From CAYWRO01 sp964460345 (GTDB taxonomy: Bacteria > Planctomycetota > Phycisphaerae > Phycisphaerales > UBA1924): a stretch of 35,758 nucleotides of DNA. The stretch lies in assembly GCA_964460345.1 (NCBI GenBank), contig CAYWRO010000038.1, forward strand, positions 1 to 35,758, read 5' to 3'. Below, in pieces: positions 18,961-25,893 of the stretch; position 1 is the stretch's first letter, and every line of letters begins with the position of its first letter. A program made the position numbers and the translations under genes. Below the pieces are notes generated by a model. The model was not told the DNA's origin and ran no database searches. It was given only the letters and a program-made list of their open reading frames with translations.

Positions 18961-20529
18961 ATGAAGCAGGATGAGTTCGCCAGCATCATCGTCGACCAGG
19001 CTATTGCGGTTGCAGCGATCCCGTGGCCCTGCCCTTCCCAGATCGGGCCGGACGGTCGCTACCGGCTGGAGGAACTCATCGCGATCGGGAGCGGCTCCTT
19101 CGTCTACCGCGCGACGGACCTGCTGCTGTCGAGCCAGGGCTTTGACGCGACTGTGGCCGTCAAGATCGTGGTCCGCCGCGAGGGAGTTCGGCCCGAGGCG
19201 CTGCCCGCCCGGCGTGTCGAGCACCCCAACATCGCGCGCGTCCTCGATCGCGGTGAACTCGACGAACGGCATGACTTCACGGTCGTCGAGTACGTGCCCA
19301 GCGGAACCCTTGCGGATGTCGAGCCCGGATGGCCTCCCGCCAAAGCGGCGGCCTTCGTGGCACAGATCGCCCGCGGCATGCAGACGGCCCACTCCGCAGG
19401 CGTCTGCCACCTGGACCTCAAGCCCTCCAACGTGCTGCTGACCGAGGACGGCGCCCCCAAGGTTACGGACTTCGGCCTGGCCCGCCTGGATGGCGACGAT
19501 GAAGGACCCGCCCGCGGCACACGCGCCTTCATGTCCCCGGAACAAGGGCGTGAGGAGGCCGGTTCGCTCTCCGCGCCTTCCGACATCTACGCGCTCGGCG
19601 GGCTTCTCTACTACCTGATCCGGGGTGAGCCGCCCAACGGCACCGACGCCGACACAATCCGGCATCGACACGAGACGAACGCGCCACCGCCGCGTCTGAG
19701 GGTCGACCGCGATCTGGATCGGATCTGTGCACGCGCCCTGGCGCCCGACACCGCCGACAGGTACGCCGCCGCCGCGCAGCTCGCCGACGACCTTGATCGG
19801 TGGCTCAACGACATGCCGATTGACTGGACCAATCCGCCCCCCTGGCAGCGGCTGTGGCTGTGGCGACGGCGCGATCCCGCCTCCGCGGCGGCGGTGCTGG
19901 TCCTGTTCCTTCTCGCCGTGGGCGCGTTCATCTTTTGGCGCATCGATGAGCTGCGGCGCTTCGAACAGCAGCGACTCGTCATGGAGCAGGCTCACCAGGA
20001 GATCGAGCGGACGCGAGCGCTCGGCCGGGCCGCCATTGAACGTTTGTACGCCTTCGCCCACGGCAGCAACGAGGAGATAGTCCAGTCGCTGGTGTGGATG
20101 AACCTGCTTTATGAGTTCATGATCATCGAAGGCGAAGCGTGGCTCGACTCCTCAGTCCTCACCGATCCGATGCAGAAGCTCATCGACAACCTGGAGGCGG
20201 GCGGCCAGGGCGAGAGCATCGAGAGCCTTCTCGCCCGGTCCACGCTCGCCTACTGGAAGCTGCGGGAGGGGGACGGGCGGGGATCGATCGAACAACTGGA
20301 CACGATCGAGGACCTGTGGACCCATATCGTTCCGCCGCAGGACTCGTACTGGGTCCGCCACCGCGCCATGCGGGCCATCGCCGAGGCCATGCTCGCCCAA
20401 AAGGCCGGCAAGGTGGAGGAGTCGCACCGCGCGGCGCTGCGCCAGGCCAGGACCGACCTTCGTCGCATCACCAGCAGCGGCGAACTGCTGACCATGGTGG
20501 ATTACGCCATACAGCGGGTCCGCAAATAG
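18961..20529 (+). CDS. Membrane-anchored serine/threonine protein kinase
   Basis: 522 aa. ATG 18961 follows GAGGAGGG about 12 nt upstream. Kinase domain about residues 34-285: glycine loop IGSGSFVY, Lys68 in AVKIV, HLDLKPSN (His150, Leu151, Asp152, Asn157), DFG at Asp170, MSPEQ 191-195 and SDIYALGGLLYYLI. The HRD motif reads HLD, so it lacks the usual Arg; this points to activation-loop-independent regulation but keeps the catalytic Asp. A membrane helix follows at about 308-327, and then a ~195-residue helical domain (possible coiled coil and repeats) that would lie outside the cytoplasm. It probably senses an envelope signal and acts on the partner sigma factor encoded 1 nt upstream. Confidence 0.93.
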   Translation: MKQDEFASIIVDQAIAVAAIPWPCPSQIGPDGRYRLEELIAIGSGSFVYRATDLLLSSQGFDATVAVKIVVRREGVRPEALPARRVEHPNIARVLDRGELDERHDFTVVEYVPSGTLADVEPGWPPAKAAAFVAQIARGMQTAHSAGVCHLDLKPSNVLLTEDGAPKVTDFGLARLDGDDEGPARGTRAFMSPEQGREEAGSLSAPSDIYALGGLLYYLIRGEPPNGTDADTIRHRHETNAPPPRLRVDRDLDRICARALAPDTADRYAAAAQLADDLDRWLNDMPIDWTNPPPWQRLWLWRRRDPASAAAVLVLFLLAVGAFIFWRIDELRRFEQQRLVMEQAHQEIERTRALGRAAIERLYAFAHGSNEEIVQSLVWMNLLYEFMIIEGEAWLDSSVLTDPMQKLIDNLEAGGQGESIESLLARSTLAYWKLREGDGRGSIEQLDTIEDLWTHIVPPQDSYWVRHRAMRAIAEAMLAQKAGKVEESHRAALRQARTDLRRITSSGELLTMVDYAIQRVRK

Positions 20530-20531
20530 GC

Positions 20532-21413
20532 TCAGTCGCTTCCGTGCATGCTGACGCGGCGGGGCGGACGCCACGTCGGACGATCGGCGTAGTTGCACCA
20601 CCAGCGCATGTCGCGGAGCTGCTCGTGCTTCCCGGCCGGCAGGCCGGCCAGCTCGACGTGACCGTCGAACTTGGCAGTCACCGCCTTGCCGAAGTGGCGC
20701 AGGTCGAGATACCCGAAGTATTCGGGAGATTCTTCCTCGCGCCACGGCACATTGCGGTTGGAGTAGGGGAGCGGGTTGTCAAGGAATGGCGCATCGATCT
20801 TGTAGTGGCCAGGGAGCACCTCGTTCGTCTTCCCGGGTACCATGGCCTGGCTGCGCGCTGTCGCGAACGGCATGAGGATTGTCGGCTGCTTCACCTCATC
20901 AAGCCGGCGCAGCACGATCTTCCATGAGTAAAAGTTGGAGCCCTGCTTCAGATCGCCACCGATGAAGCGATCGCTCAGCCCGAAGCTCGGCAGGCGGTTG
21001 AACCAGCTCTGGTACCCGCTGTGCCCGGCCGGCTCATCCGGCAGCGCCGACAGGTCGCGGTAGAGCGCCTTGTCGAGGATCATGCCGCGGAAGTCCATGT
21101 CCATCCAGGGCGCCAGCCGCCAGGGGTAGTGGCCGCTGTTGCCGTGCGTCAGCGGTTGGCCGCTCAGATCCAGCACCGGCGGCTCGCCCGGCGCGGGATG
21201 CGGCGCCTCGCCAGGCATGATGTTGTCCTTGTGATCCATGGCGTACTGCAGGTACGCCTGGATGAGCTGCTTGCCCCCGCTCATCTCGACCGCCATGCGC
21301 GCCGAACCTCGCGCCTGTCCGAGCGCCGGGAGCAGAATCGCCACCAGCAGGGCGATGATGGCAATGACGACGAGCAGTTCGATCAGTGTGAACGCGGTTC
21401 GCTTCGCGGCCAT
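20532..21413 (-). CDS. Type II secretion/pilin-like prepilin with H-X9-DG motif
   Basis: 293 aa from ATG 21413, with AAGGAGG eight nt upstream. The N-terminus is a class III prepilin signal, KRTA/FTLIELLVVIAIIALL, cleaved before Phe with Glu at position +5; the residue before the cut is Ala instead of the usual Gly. The rest is a large globular domain ending with 'HFGKAVTAKFDGHVEL', the H-X9-DG signature of the big pseudopilin family in planctomycetes. Such proteins are thought to form surface filaments or part of a secretion system; the role of any one copy is unknown. It stops 2 nt from the convergent kinase gene and is not next to other secretion genes. Confidence 0.9.
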   Translation of the reverse strand: MAAKRTAFTLIELLVVIAIIALLVAILLPALGQARGSARMAVEMSGGKQLIQAYLQYAMDHKDNIMPGEAPHPAPGEPPVLDLSGQPLTHGNSGHYPWRLAPWMDMDFRGMILDKALYRDLSALPDEPAGHSGYQSWFNRLPSFGLSDRFIGGDLKQGSNFYSWKIVLRRLDEVKQPTILMPFATARSQAMVPGKTNEVLPGHYKIDAPFLDNPLPYSNRNVPWREEESPEYFGYLDLRHFGKAVTAKFDGHVELAGLPAGKHEQLRDMRWWCNYADRPTWRPPRRVSMHGSD

Positions 21414-21782
21414 GCGGAGGGCCTCCTTGAAAGAGCCGAACCGACGACGCACCGATCGCGCCGCCGACGTTTCGGCAATGCCGCTCCACCTGACGTTCCA
21501 GTTGCTGCGAAGGGAATCCCGCCAGAACGATACCACAAGATGCGGGCGCCGGCAAGTGGAAAAAGGACACGCACCGCCAGGAACAGTCATCGCCCTCGAG
21601 CGGGCGCCCCATCCGGGGGGCGGTCGATCGACAGAGGTTGCTCCTTCCGGCCGTCGGTGCGTCGCTGACTGCCCGCCGCATACATCGAGTGCGCCATAGC
21701 GCTTGCATGCGCGACCGAGGTAAGGGTCGTGGCGTACCGCTCTCTTCGGCTGCCTGACGCTTCCTTACGGGCGCGTCTCTGT
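21414..21782 (-). other. Intergenic region between lexA and the pseudopilin gene
   Basis: About 370 nt. It holds the pseudopilin ribosome-binding site and a candidate promoter (21527-21555). The lexA-proximal end (21690-21782) has only weak 5-bp inverted repeats and no convincing terminator. I see no gene or RNA in it. Confidence 0.5.
21527..21555 (-). promoter_or_regulatory. Candidate promoter of the pseudopilin gene
   Basis: On the reverse strand TTGCCG (21550-21555) and TATCGT (21527-21532) are 17 bp apart, each matching four of six consensus bases. The start codon lies about 115 nt downstream. Confidence 0.38.
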
Positions 21783-22397
21783 TTAGTACTTGCGGAGAAC
21801 GCTGCGCACGATCCCCTGAATGCGGCAGTCCTTCACGATGATCGGCTCGAAGTCCGGGTTGGCCGGCTGCAGGCGAATGCGCCCGTCTTCCTTGTAAAAG
21901 GTCTTGAGCGTGGTCTCGCCGTTGTTCAGCAGTGCCACGACGCGATCACCATTGCGGGCGACATCGGTCCGCTCAACGAGGATGTAGTCCCCGTCGAGAA
22001 TGCCCTCGTCACGCATCGAATCGCCGTCAACGCGCAGTGCGAAGATCGCGCCGGGATGCCCCGGACGAGGGCCGATGATGTCCAGCAGGTCCAGTTCATC
22101 CTGGTCCTGCATCTTCTCGATGGGGTAACCCGCAGCGATCTTGCCGACCATCGGGAACTTGAAGGGGCGGTCTTCATCCGGGACGGCGACGCCTTCAGCA
22201 ATCGACAAAGAGCGCGCCTTGTTGGCCTCGCGAATGAGCGCGCCCTTCTTGATGAGCGCCTCGACGTGCTCGAACACGGTGACCTTGCTCACGCCGATCT
22301 CGTCGGCGAGTTCCTGCATGGTCGGGGAATAGCCATGGCGCACGCGCCAGTCGCGGATGAGTTGAAGAATGCGCAACTGCTTCGGTGTCAGATTCAT
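21783..22397 (-). CDS. lexA: LexA repressor
   Basis: SOS-response repressor with latent protease activity. 204 aa, normal length. An N-terminal winged helix-turn-helix (LTPKQLRILQLIRDW... PTMQELADEIGVSKVTVFEHVEAL) is followed by an S24 peptidase domain. The self-cleavage site is VGKIAAG with the scissile bond Ala89-Gly90, the catalytic Ser127 is in GDSMRDEGI, and Lys165 is in the NNGETTLKTFYK segment. All elements for RecA-stimulated cleavage are intact. ATG 22397 follows GGAGGGTTGCACCG on the reverse strand. An upstream reading frame on the same strand overlaps its first ~200 nt. Autoregulation is likely from the palindrome-rich leader at 22850-23090. Confidence 0.96.
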   Translation of the reverse strand: MNLTPKQLRILQLIRDWRVRHGYSPTMQELADEIGVSKVTVFEHVEALIKKGALIREANKARSLSIAEGVAVPDEDRPFKFPMVGKIAAGYPIEKMQDQDELDLLDIIGPRPGHPGAIFALRVDGDSMRDEGILDGDYILVERTDVARNGDRVVALLNNGETTLKTFYKEDGRIRLQPANPDFEPIIVKDCRIQGIVRSVLRKY

Positions 22398-22794
22398 CGG
22401 TGCAACCCTCCGTTCCGGCGCGCCCCTCGCAGAGCGCCGCCACGGGTGAAACCAGAACCGCGGCGCCAGCCGCGACGGTCGTCAACACAACTCCCTGATC
22501 GCTCAGCAGCCGGGCGGCCGCCAGCAAAGCCCCCGCACAAACCGCCCGATCGGAAACCTGAACCAGGTCTGTCCGATCGAGGCAACCAACTGTGGAAGAC
22601 GCCGGTGCAATGCGCCCTCGACGGCGGAAGATCGCCCCCAGCCACCCTTCGCCCAGGCTCGCCCCCGAATCCTCCCCGGAAGCTCCCCCGGCCGGTGGTC
22701 CGGCCACAAGCCGCCCCTCGGCGGTACCGTGATACTCCCGCGTGAAGTCGCCGCCCGGTCCAAGCCGCAGCAATGTGCTGTCCAAAATCGCCAT
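22195..22794 (-). CDS. Possible hypothetical protein upstream of and overlapping lexA
   Basis: Open frame of 199 aa starting at ATG 22794, which has GGGAGG eight nt upstream (22803-22808 on the complementary strand). The first ~130 residues (MAILDSTLLRLGPGGDF..., then GEGWLGAIFRRRGRIAPASS and AVCAGALLAAARLLSDQGVV) look like a protein with mostly G/C third positions. The last ~67 residues run through the start of lexA in another frame and look like shadow sequence. Either the overlap is real and unusually long, or the gene has lost its proper stop. No family recognised. The alternative is that 22398-22794 is a long untranslated leader of lexA. Confidence 0.4.
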   Translation of the reverse strand: MAILDSTLLRLGPGGDFTREYHGTAEGRLVAGPPAGGASGEDSGASLGEGWLGAIFRRRGRIAPASSTVGCLDRTDLVQVSDRAVCAGALLAAARLLSDQGVVLTTVAAGAAVLVSPVAALCEGRAGTEGCTDESDTEAVAHSSTHPRLARAPWLFPDHAGTRRRDRREQGHRVRARRGAHQEGRAHSRGQQGALFVDC

Positions 22795-22853
22795 CCGTGT
22801 CGCCTCCCGGTCGCCTGTCCCTTTCGCCGCCGGCAATGTCCAGGTGTGGATCT

Positions 22854-22979
22854 GACTGTGTCCAGTCGCCCTTGCGGCGATCGGACAGCCTGTCCACCTC
22901 GTGACACTGCGTGCCGCGCGACGGAGGGGGTGTTCCGGGTTCCACCCGTTGTAGAGGGTTCCTGTCGATCCACGACAGG
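22854..22979. promoter_or_regulatory. Cluster of short palindromes in the lexA operon leader
   Basis: Three perfect inverted repeats lie within 126 nt: GACTG-N4-CAGTC (22854-22867), GGACAG-C-CTGTCC (22883-22895) and CCTGTCG-N5-CGACAGG (22961-22979). The third contains CTGT-N9-ACAG, like an E. coli LexA box but with one extra central base. They could be operators or RNA hairpins in the leader. Confidence 0.45.
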
Positions 22980-23001
22980 TTGGGCCTACGTCGGCCTTCG
23001 G

Positions 23002-23077
23002 GATTGATCGGCCAGTTGTTCATTGCATCGACATTTTCCGTGGCCGGTGCTGTTAGGTATAAACTAGCCGATCAATC
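23002..23077. repeat. 11-bp inverted repeat pair in the lexA leader
   Basis: GATTGATCGGC (23002-23012) is the exact reverse complement of GCCGATCAATC (23067-23077). Centres are 65 bp apart, about six helical turns. One arm lies in the candidate promoter spacer, the other in the presumed transcribed leader. Confidence 0.7.
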
Positions 23078-23089
23078 GCCAATCGGCAA
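23061..23089 (-). promoter_or_regulatory. Candidate promoter with overlapping dyad operator for the lexA operon
   Basis: On the reverse strand TTGCCG (23084-23089) and TAGTTT (23061-23066) are separated by 17 bp. The perfect dyad GCCGAT-N9-ATCGGC (23067-23072 with 23082-23087) fills the spacer and enters the -35 element, a normal place for a repressor site. The 11-mer GCCGATCAATC at 23067-23077 also recurs as an inverted copy at 23002-23012, 54 bp away. The surrounding DNA is AT-rich relative to the rest of the window. Confidence 0.45.
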
Positions 23090-23138
23090 GCAAACTCTCG
23101 CAATTTTGTACGGCTTTTTGTAAGGCCTGTGAGGCCGC

Positions 23139-24350
23139 TCAGGCGAGGGCAATGCGCGTGCCTGAGCGCTTGATCCGCCTGCGGATCTCCAGCACGGTCA
23201 ACTGGGCCCGGAGCGTCGCCGGATCCAACCCGGTGGACAGACCGATCTGGTCGAGCGTCCGCGGCTCATCCAAAGCGGCCAGAATGGCACGCTGAGCCTC
23301 GGTCAACCCCGCATCCCGGGGGGTGTCCGAATCCTCAGAGCCGTTGGCTTCGACCGCCGCGGCCCCGAACAGCCACGGGTCGGTCGTGATCGCTTCGTGG
23401 GTGCCCTCGTGGTGATGCCGCGCCGGGTTCTCCAATGCCTGCAGGACATCGTCCGGGTGGGTCACGATCTGGGCGGCGCCTTCCTTCAGCAGCCCCAGGC
23501 TTCCCTCCGCCGCCTTCGAGTCGACTCGTGCGGAGAGGGCAAAGACCTCGCGGCCCTGCTCGACGCCCACGTGGGCCGTAATGATGGCCCCGGAACGTTT
23601 CGCAGCCTCGATGACGAGCACGCCCAGCGAAATGCCGGAGATGATGCGATTGCGGGCCGGGAAGTTGTCGGAAGTCGGCGGGGTCTCCAGCGGCAACTCG
23701 GAAACAACAGCGCCGCGCCCGTCCTCGACGATCGTGTCGAACAGGTCTGCATTGTCCGGCGGGTAAACGTGGCCGAGCCCACATCCCTGCACGACGATGG
23801 TTCGCCCGCGGGCCTGCAGGGCGCCGCGGTGTGCGGCGGTGTCAATGCCGCGAGCGCCGCCGGAGACGATCGTCAGGCCGCATTGGGCCAGCGCAGCGCC
23901 GAAGCGGTGCGCCTGTTCAGATCCGTAGTGGGTGCACTTGCGCGAGCCGACGATCGCAACTGGAAAGCGGTCGTTGTGGTCGTCGGGCCTGGTCGGATCC
24001 GGCGATGGACGAATCTCGCCCCGTACATAAAGGATCGGGGGCGGATCGTGAATCTGGCGGAGCAGGGGGGGATAGGAAGGATGGGTGATCGGTACGAGCC
24101 GCACGCCCAATCGTGCAGCCTGCTCAAGCTCCCTGGCGGCCGTTTCCTCTGAGCGGTCCAGGGCCGCTCGAGCCTCCGCCGCCTTGGCCTTGCCCAACCG
24201 TTTCAGTGATGCAAGCTGCGCTGCGGGAGCATTGACCGCCGCTTCGGGAGAGCCGCACAACTCAATCAACTCACGGATCCGCACCGGGCCGAGCCCGGGG
24301 GCAAGGCTCAGACGGAGCAGCGCAAGCGTGTTCGGATCGGGCATCGGCAT
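23139..24350 (-). CDS. dprA: DNA processing protein DprA
   Basis: DprA binds incoming single-stranded DNA and loads RecA during natural transformation. 403 aa from ATG 24350 (another ATG at 24344; open frame to 24407 would overlap the upstream gene by 14 nt). An N-terminal helical/SAM-like domain (GLGPVRIRELIELCGS) precedes the Rossmann core with the family motifs AIVGSRKCTHYG, IVSGGARGIDTAAHRGAL, the GLGHVYPPDN segment and FPARNRIISGISLGVLVIEA, and KRSGAIITA. The C-terminal ~65 residues form a winged-helix DprA_WH-like domain (LTEAQRAILAALDEPRTLDQI). No clear ribosome-binding site is seen. Neighbouring lexA on the same strand makes a DNA-damage or competence link attractive but unproven. Confidence 0.94.
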   Translation of the reverse strand: MPMPDPNTLALLRLSLAPGLGPVRIRELIELCGSPEAAVNAPAAQLASLKRLGKAKAAEARAALDRSEETAARELEQAARLGVRLVPITHPSYPPLLRQIHDPPPILYVRGEIRPSPDPTRPDDHNDRFPVAIVGSRKCTHYGSEQAHRFGAALAQCGLTIVSGGARGIDTAAHRGALQARGRTIVVQGCGLGHVYPPDNADLFDTIVEDGRGAVVSELPLETPPTSDNFPARNRIISGISLGVLVIEAAKRSGAIITAHVGVEQGREVFALSARVDSKAAEGSLGLLKEGAAQIVTHPDDVLQALENPARHHHEGTHEAITTDPWLFGAAAVEANGSEDSDTPRDAGLTEAQRAILAALDEPRTLDQIGLSTGLDPATLRAQLTVLEIRRRIKRSGTRIALA

Positions 24351-24393
24351 GGGCCGGCAGTGTACCAGATGTGGCCGCCGGCCATGCGCGCGT

Positions 24394-25755
24394 TCAACTG
24401 CCGTCATCCGCCGCGGCGGTGTAATCGAAGGTGATGCAGTAAAAGCCGGACCAGAGCGGATACTCGACCTCGCAGCGGTAGCCGACGAAATCCCCGAGAT
24501 TCCACTTCAGTCGCTCGAAGAACGTCCGGGTCATTTCCGCGTGCCGCGGGTTGAGGCGCGAGGGGAGCGTCTGTGGGTCCGAGCCGAGCAGTTGCAGCCG
24601 CGGCGGATGGGGGAGCTGGTCGTACCAGTGGTCTCGAAGTGATTCGAAGATGCCGGGGCTGGACTGGTACACCTTCAACGAGGGCAGGCAGCGCGCCGCC
24701 ATGGAGCGGTGGAGGAAGACATCAAGGATGAGGGCCGCCGATGGGCTGCGGATGTAGGAACTCACCTCGTGCGTGGGGGGTGAGTCGTGAATCGGCAACA
24801 CCCACTCGCCAATCATCTCGTGCGCGATGGCGATGTCCTGGGGCGTGCCGCTGGCGCTGCGATCGGGGTCAATGGTGAGCAGGGATTCGCGGCCGCTGCC
24901 GCGGGCGGTGACGAGCGGGATCGGCTTGGAGGTGAACTCCTCCAGAACGGTGCCTCCGGTGAGGCCAATGGCCTGCTGGCCGTCAAGCGTCGTGTAGGCG
25001 ACCTCGCCGATGGGGCCATCGCCGGTGGCGTCGTTCTTTCCAAAGGTCCGCAGAACGTAAGGCGGGGCGTCGGGGCGCGCCTGGTAGCCGAAGATGCCCC
25101 GCATGATCGCCTGATCCATCTTCTTGTCGGTGCCGGGCGTGGGGCGGAAAACCATCGTGTTGGAGCGGAGCGTTGCGCGCTGGCCGATCGTCGCGACGGC
25201 TCCCTCGAAGAGCATGCGGCGGTGATCGATCCGTCGCCGTTCGGCGGCCTCCTCATCTTCGGCGCCGAAGCCCGCTTCCATTGCGCCGATCTTCTCGCTC
25301 AGGCGGGTCTGGCTTCCGCCGTGATCGTGGATGAGACGCTCGAACTGGGCGACGGCCACGCGGGCGGCGTCGATGGCGGCTCGGTCCGTGTTGCGATCGG
25401 CCAGGGCTTCCAGGACCTGCTCAAGTCCTTTGATGCCAGGAAGTTGCCGGAGCACTTCCAGCTCCGGCATCGACTTGCGGCAGACGTTGGCGACGCGCGT
25501 GCCGGTGCCTCGATCGATCCCGAGGTAGCGAGCCAGCCCGACGCCCGTGTGGGCATGGGTGGGCAACGCGTTGAACAGCACAAGCAACTCGGCGCGGAGT
25601 CGGCGGGCCACGTTGGTCGCGGTGACGAGTTCCTCGCTGGTGAGCGCTTCTCCGCCCTGCCATGGCGGTGGCCCGCCCAGTGCCGGCGTGATTTGAACCT
25701 CGGTGGGGGCCCGCATTCGGGGAATGATCGGACTGTTGTAGCGGGCGTTTGACAT
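24394..25755 (-). CDS. Hypothetical protein, 453 aa, with possible N-terminal DNA-binding helices
   Basis: Start chosen at ATG 25755 (MSNARYNSPIIPRM); the frame is open to 25818 but that part looks non-coding. No signal peptide or membrane helix. Residues ~35-115 form a helical region with 'ARRLRAELLVLFNALPTHAHTGVGLARYLGIDRGTGTRV', which resembles a helix-turn-helix. The rest is mixed alpha/beta (YVLRTFGKNDATGDGPIGEV, GLTGGTVLEEFTSKPIPLV, IAHEMIGEWVLPIHDSPP) with a C-terminal WNLGDFVGYRCEVEYPLWSG. I do not recognise a family. It is divergent from the large secreted protein, with a shared 138-bp control region containing a perfect palindrome, so it could control that gene or itself. Confidence 0.7.
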   Translation of the reverse strand: MSNARYNSPIIPRMRAPTEVQITPALGGPPPWQGGEALTSEELVTATNVARRLRAELLVLFNALPTHAHTGVGLARYLGIDRGTGTRVANVCRKSMPELEVLRQLPGIKGLEQVLEALADRNTDRAAIDAARVAVAQFERLIHDHGGSQTRLSEKIGAMEAGFGAEDEEAAERRRIDHRRMLFEGAVATIGQRATLRSNTMVFRPTPGTDKKMDQAIMRGIFGYQARPDAPPYVLRTFGKNDATGDGPIGEVAYTTLDGQQAIGLTGGTVLEEFTSKPIPLVTARGSGRESLLTIDPDRSASGTPQDIAIAHEMIGEWVLPIHDSPPTHEVSSYIRSPSAALILDVFLHRSMAARCLPSLKVYQSSPGIFESLRDHWYDQLPHPPRLQLLGSDPQTLPSRLNPRHAEMTRTFFERLKWNLGDFVGYRCEVEYPLWSGFYCITFDYTAAADDGS

Positions 25756-25770
25756 TTTTGATAATGAAGC

Positions 25771-25805
25771 TTGCGAGTCCGTGCACTTACTATACACTGA
25801 GTGTA
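25771..25805 (+). promoter_or_regulatory. Candidate promoter with overlapping palindromic operator
   Basis: TACACT-G-AGTGTA (25793-25805) is a perfect 13-bp palindrome. On the + strand TTGCGA (25771-25776) and TACACT (25793-25798) sit 16 bp apart, so the palindrome would cover the -10 element. Nearby GTGCAC (25781-25786) is another 6-bp palindrome. The site lies between the divergent starts at 25755 (-) and 25894 (+). Confidence 0.42.
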
Positions 25806-25893
25806 CTTTCGATGCCACTCCCTGGCAGCAAGACTTTCAGAAAAAACCGCCGTCGCGTGTCCGGCGGATCGACAGATCAGAAAGGAGATCCAC

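Noticed and set aside
22961..22979. E. coli-type LexA box
   Set aside because: CTGT and ACAG are 9 instead of 8 bases apart and LexA motifs differ by phylum, so I list it only as a palindrome.
23110..23140. Terminator of dprA from GGCCT-N3-AGGCC
   Set aside because: The stem is only 5 bp and no U run follows on the reverse strand.
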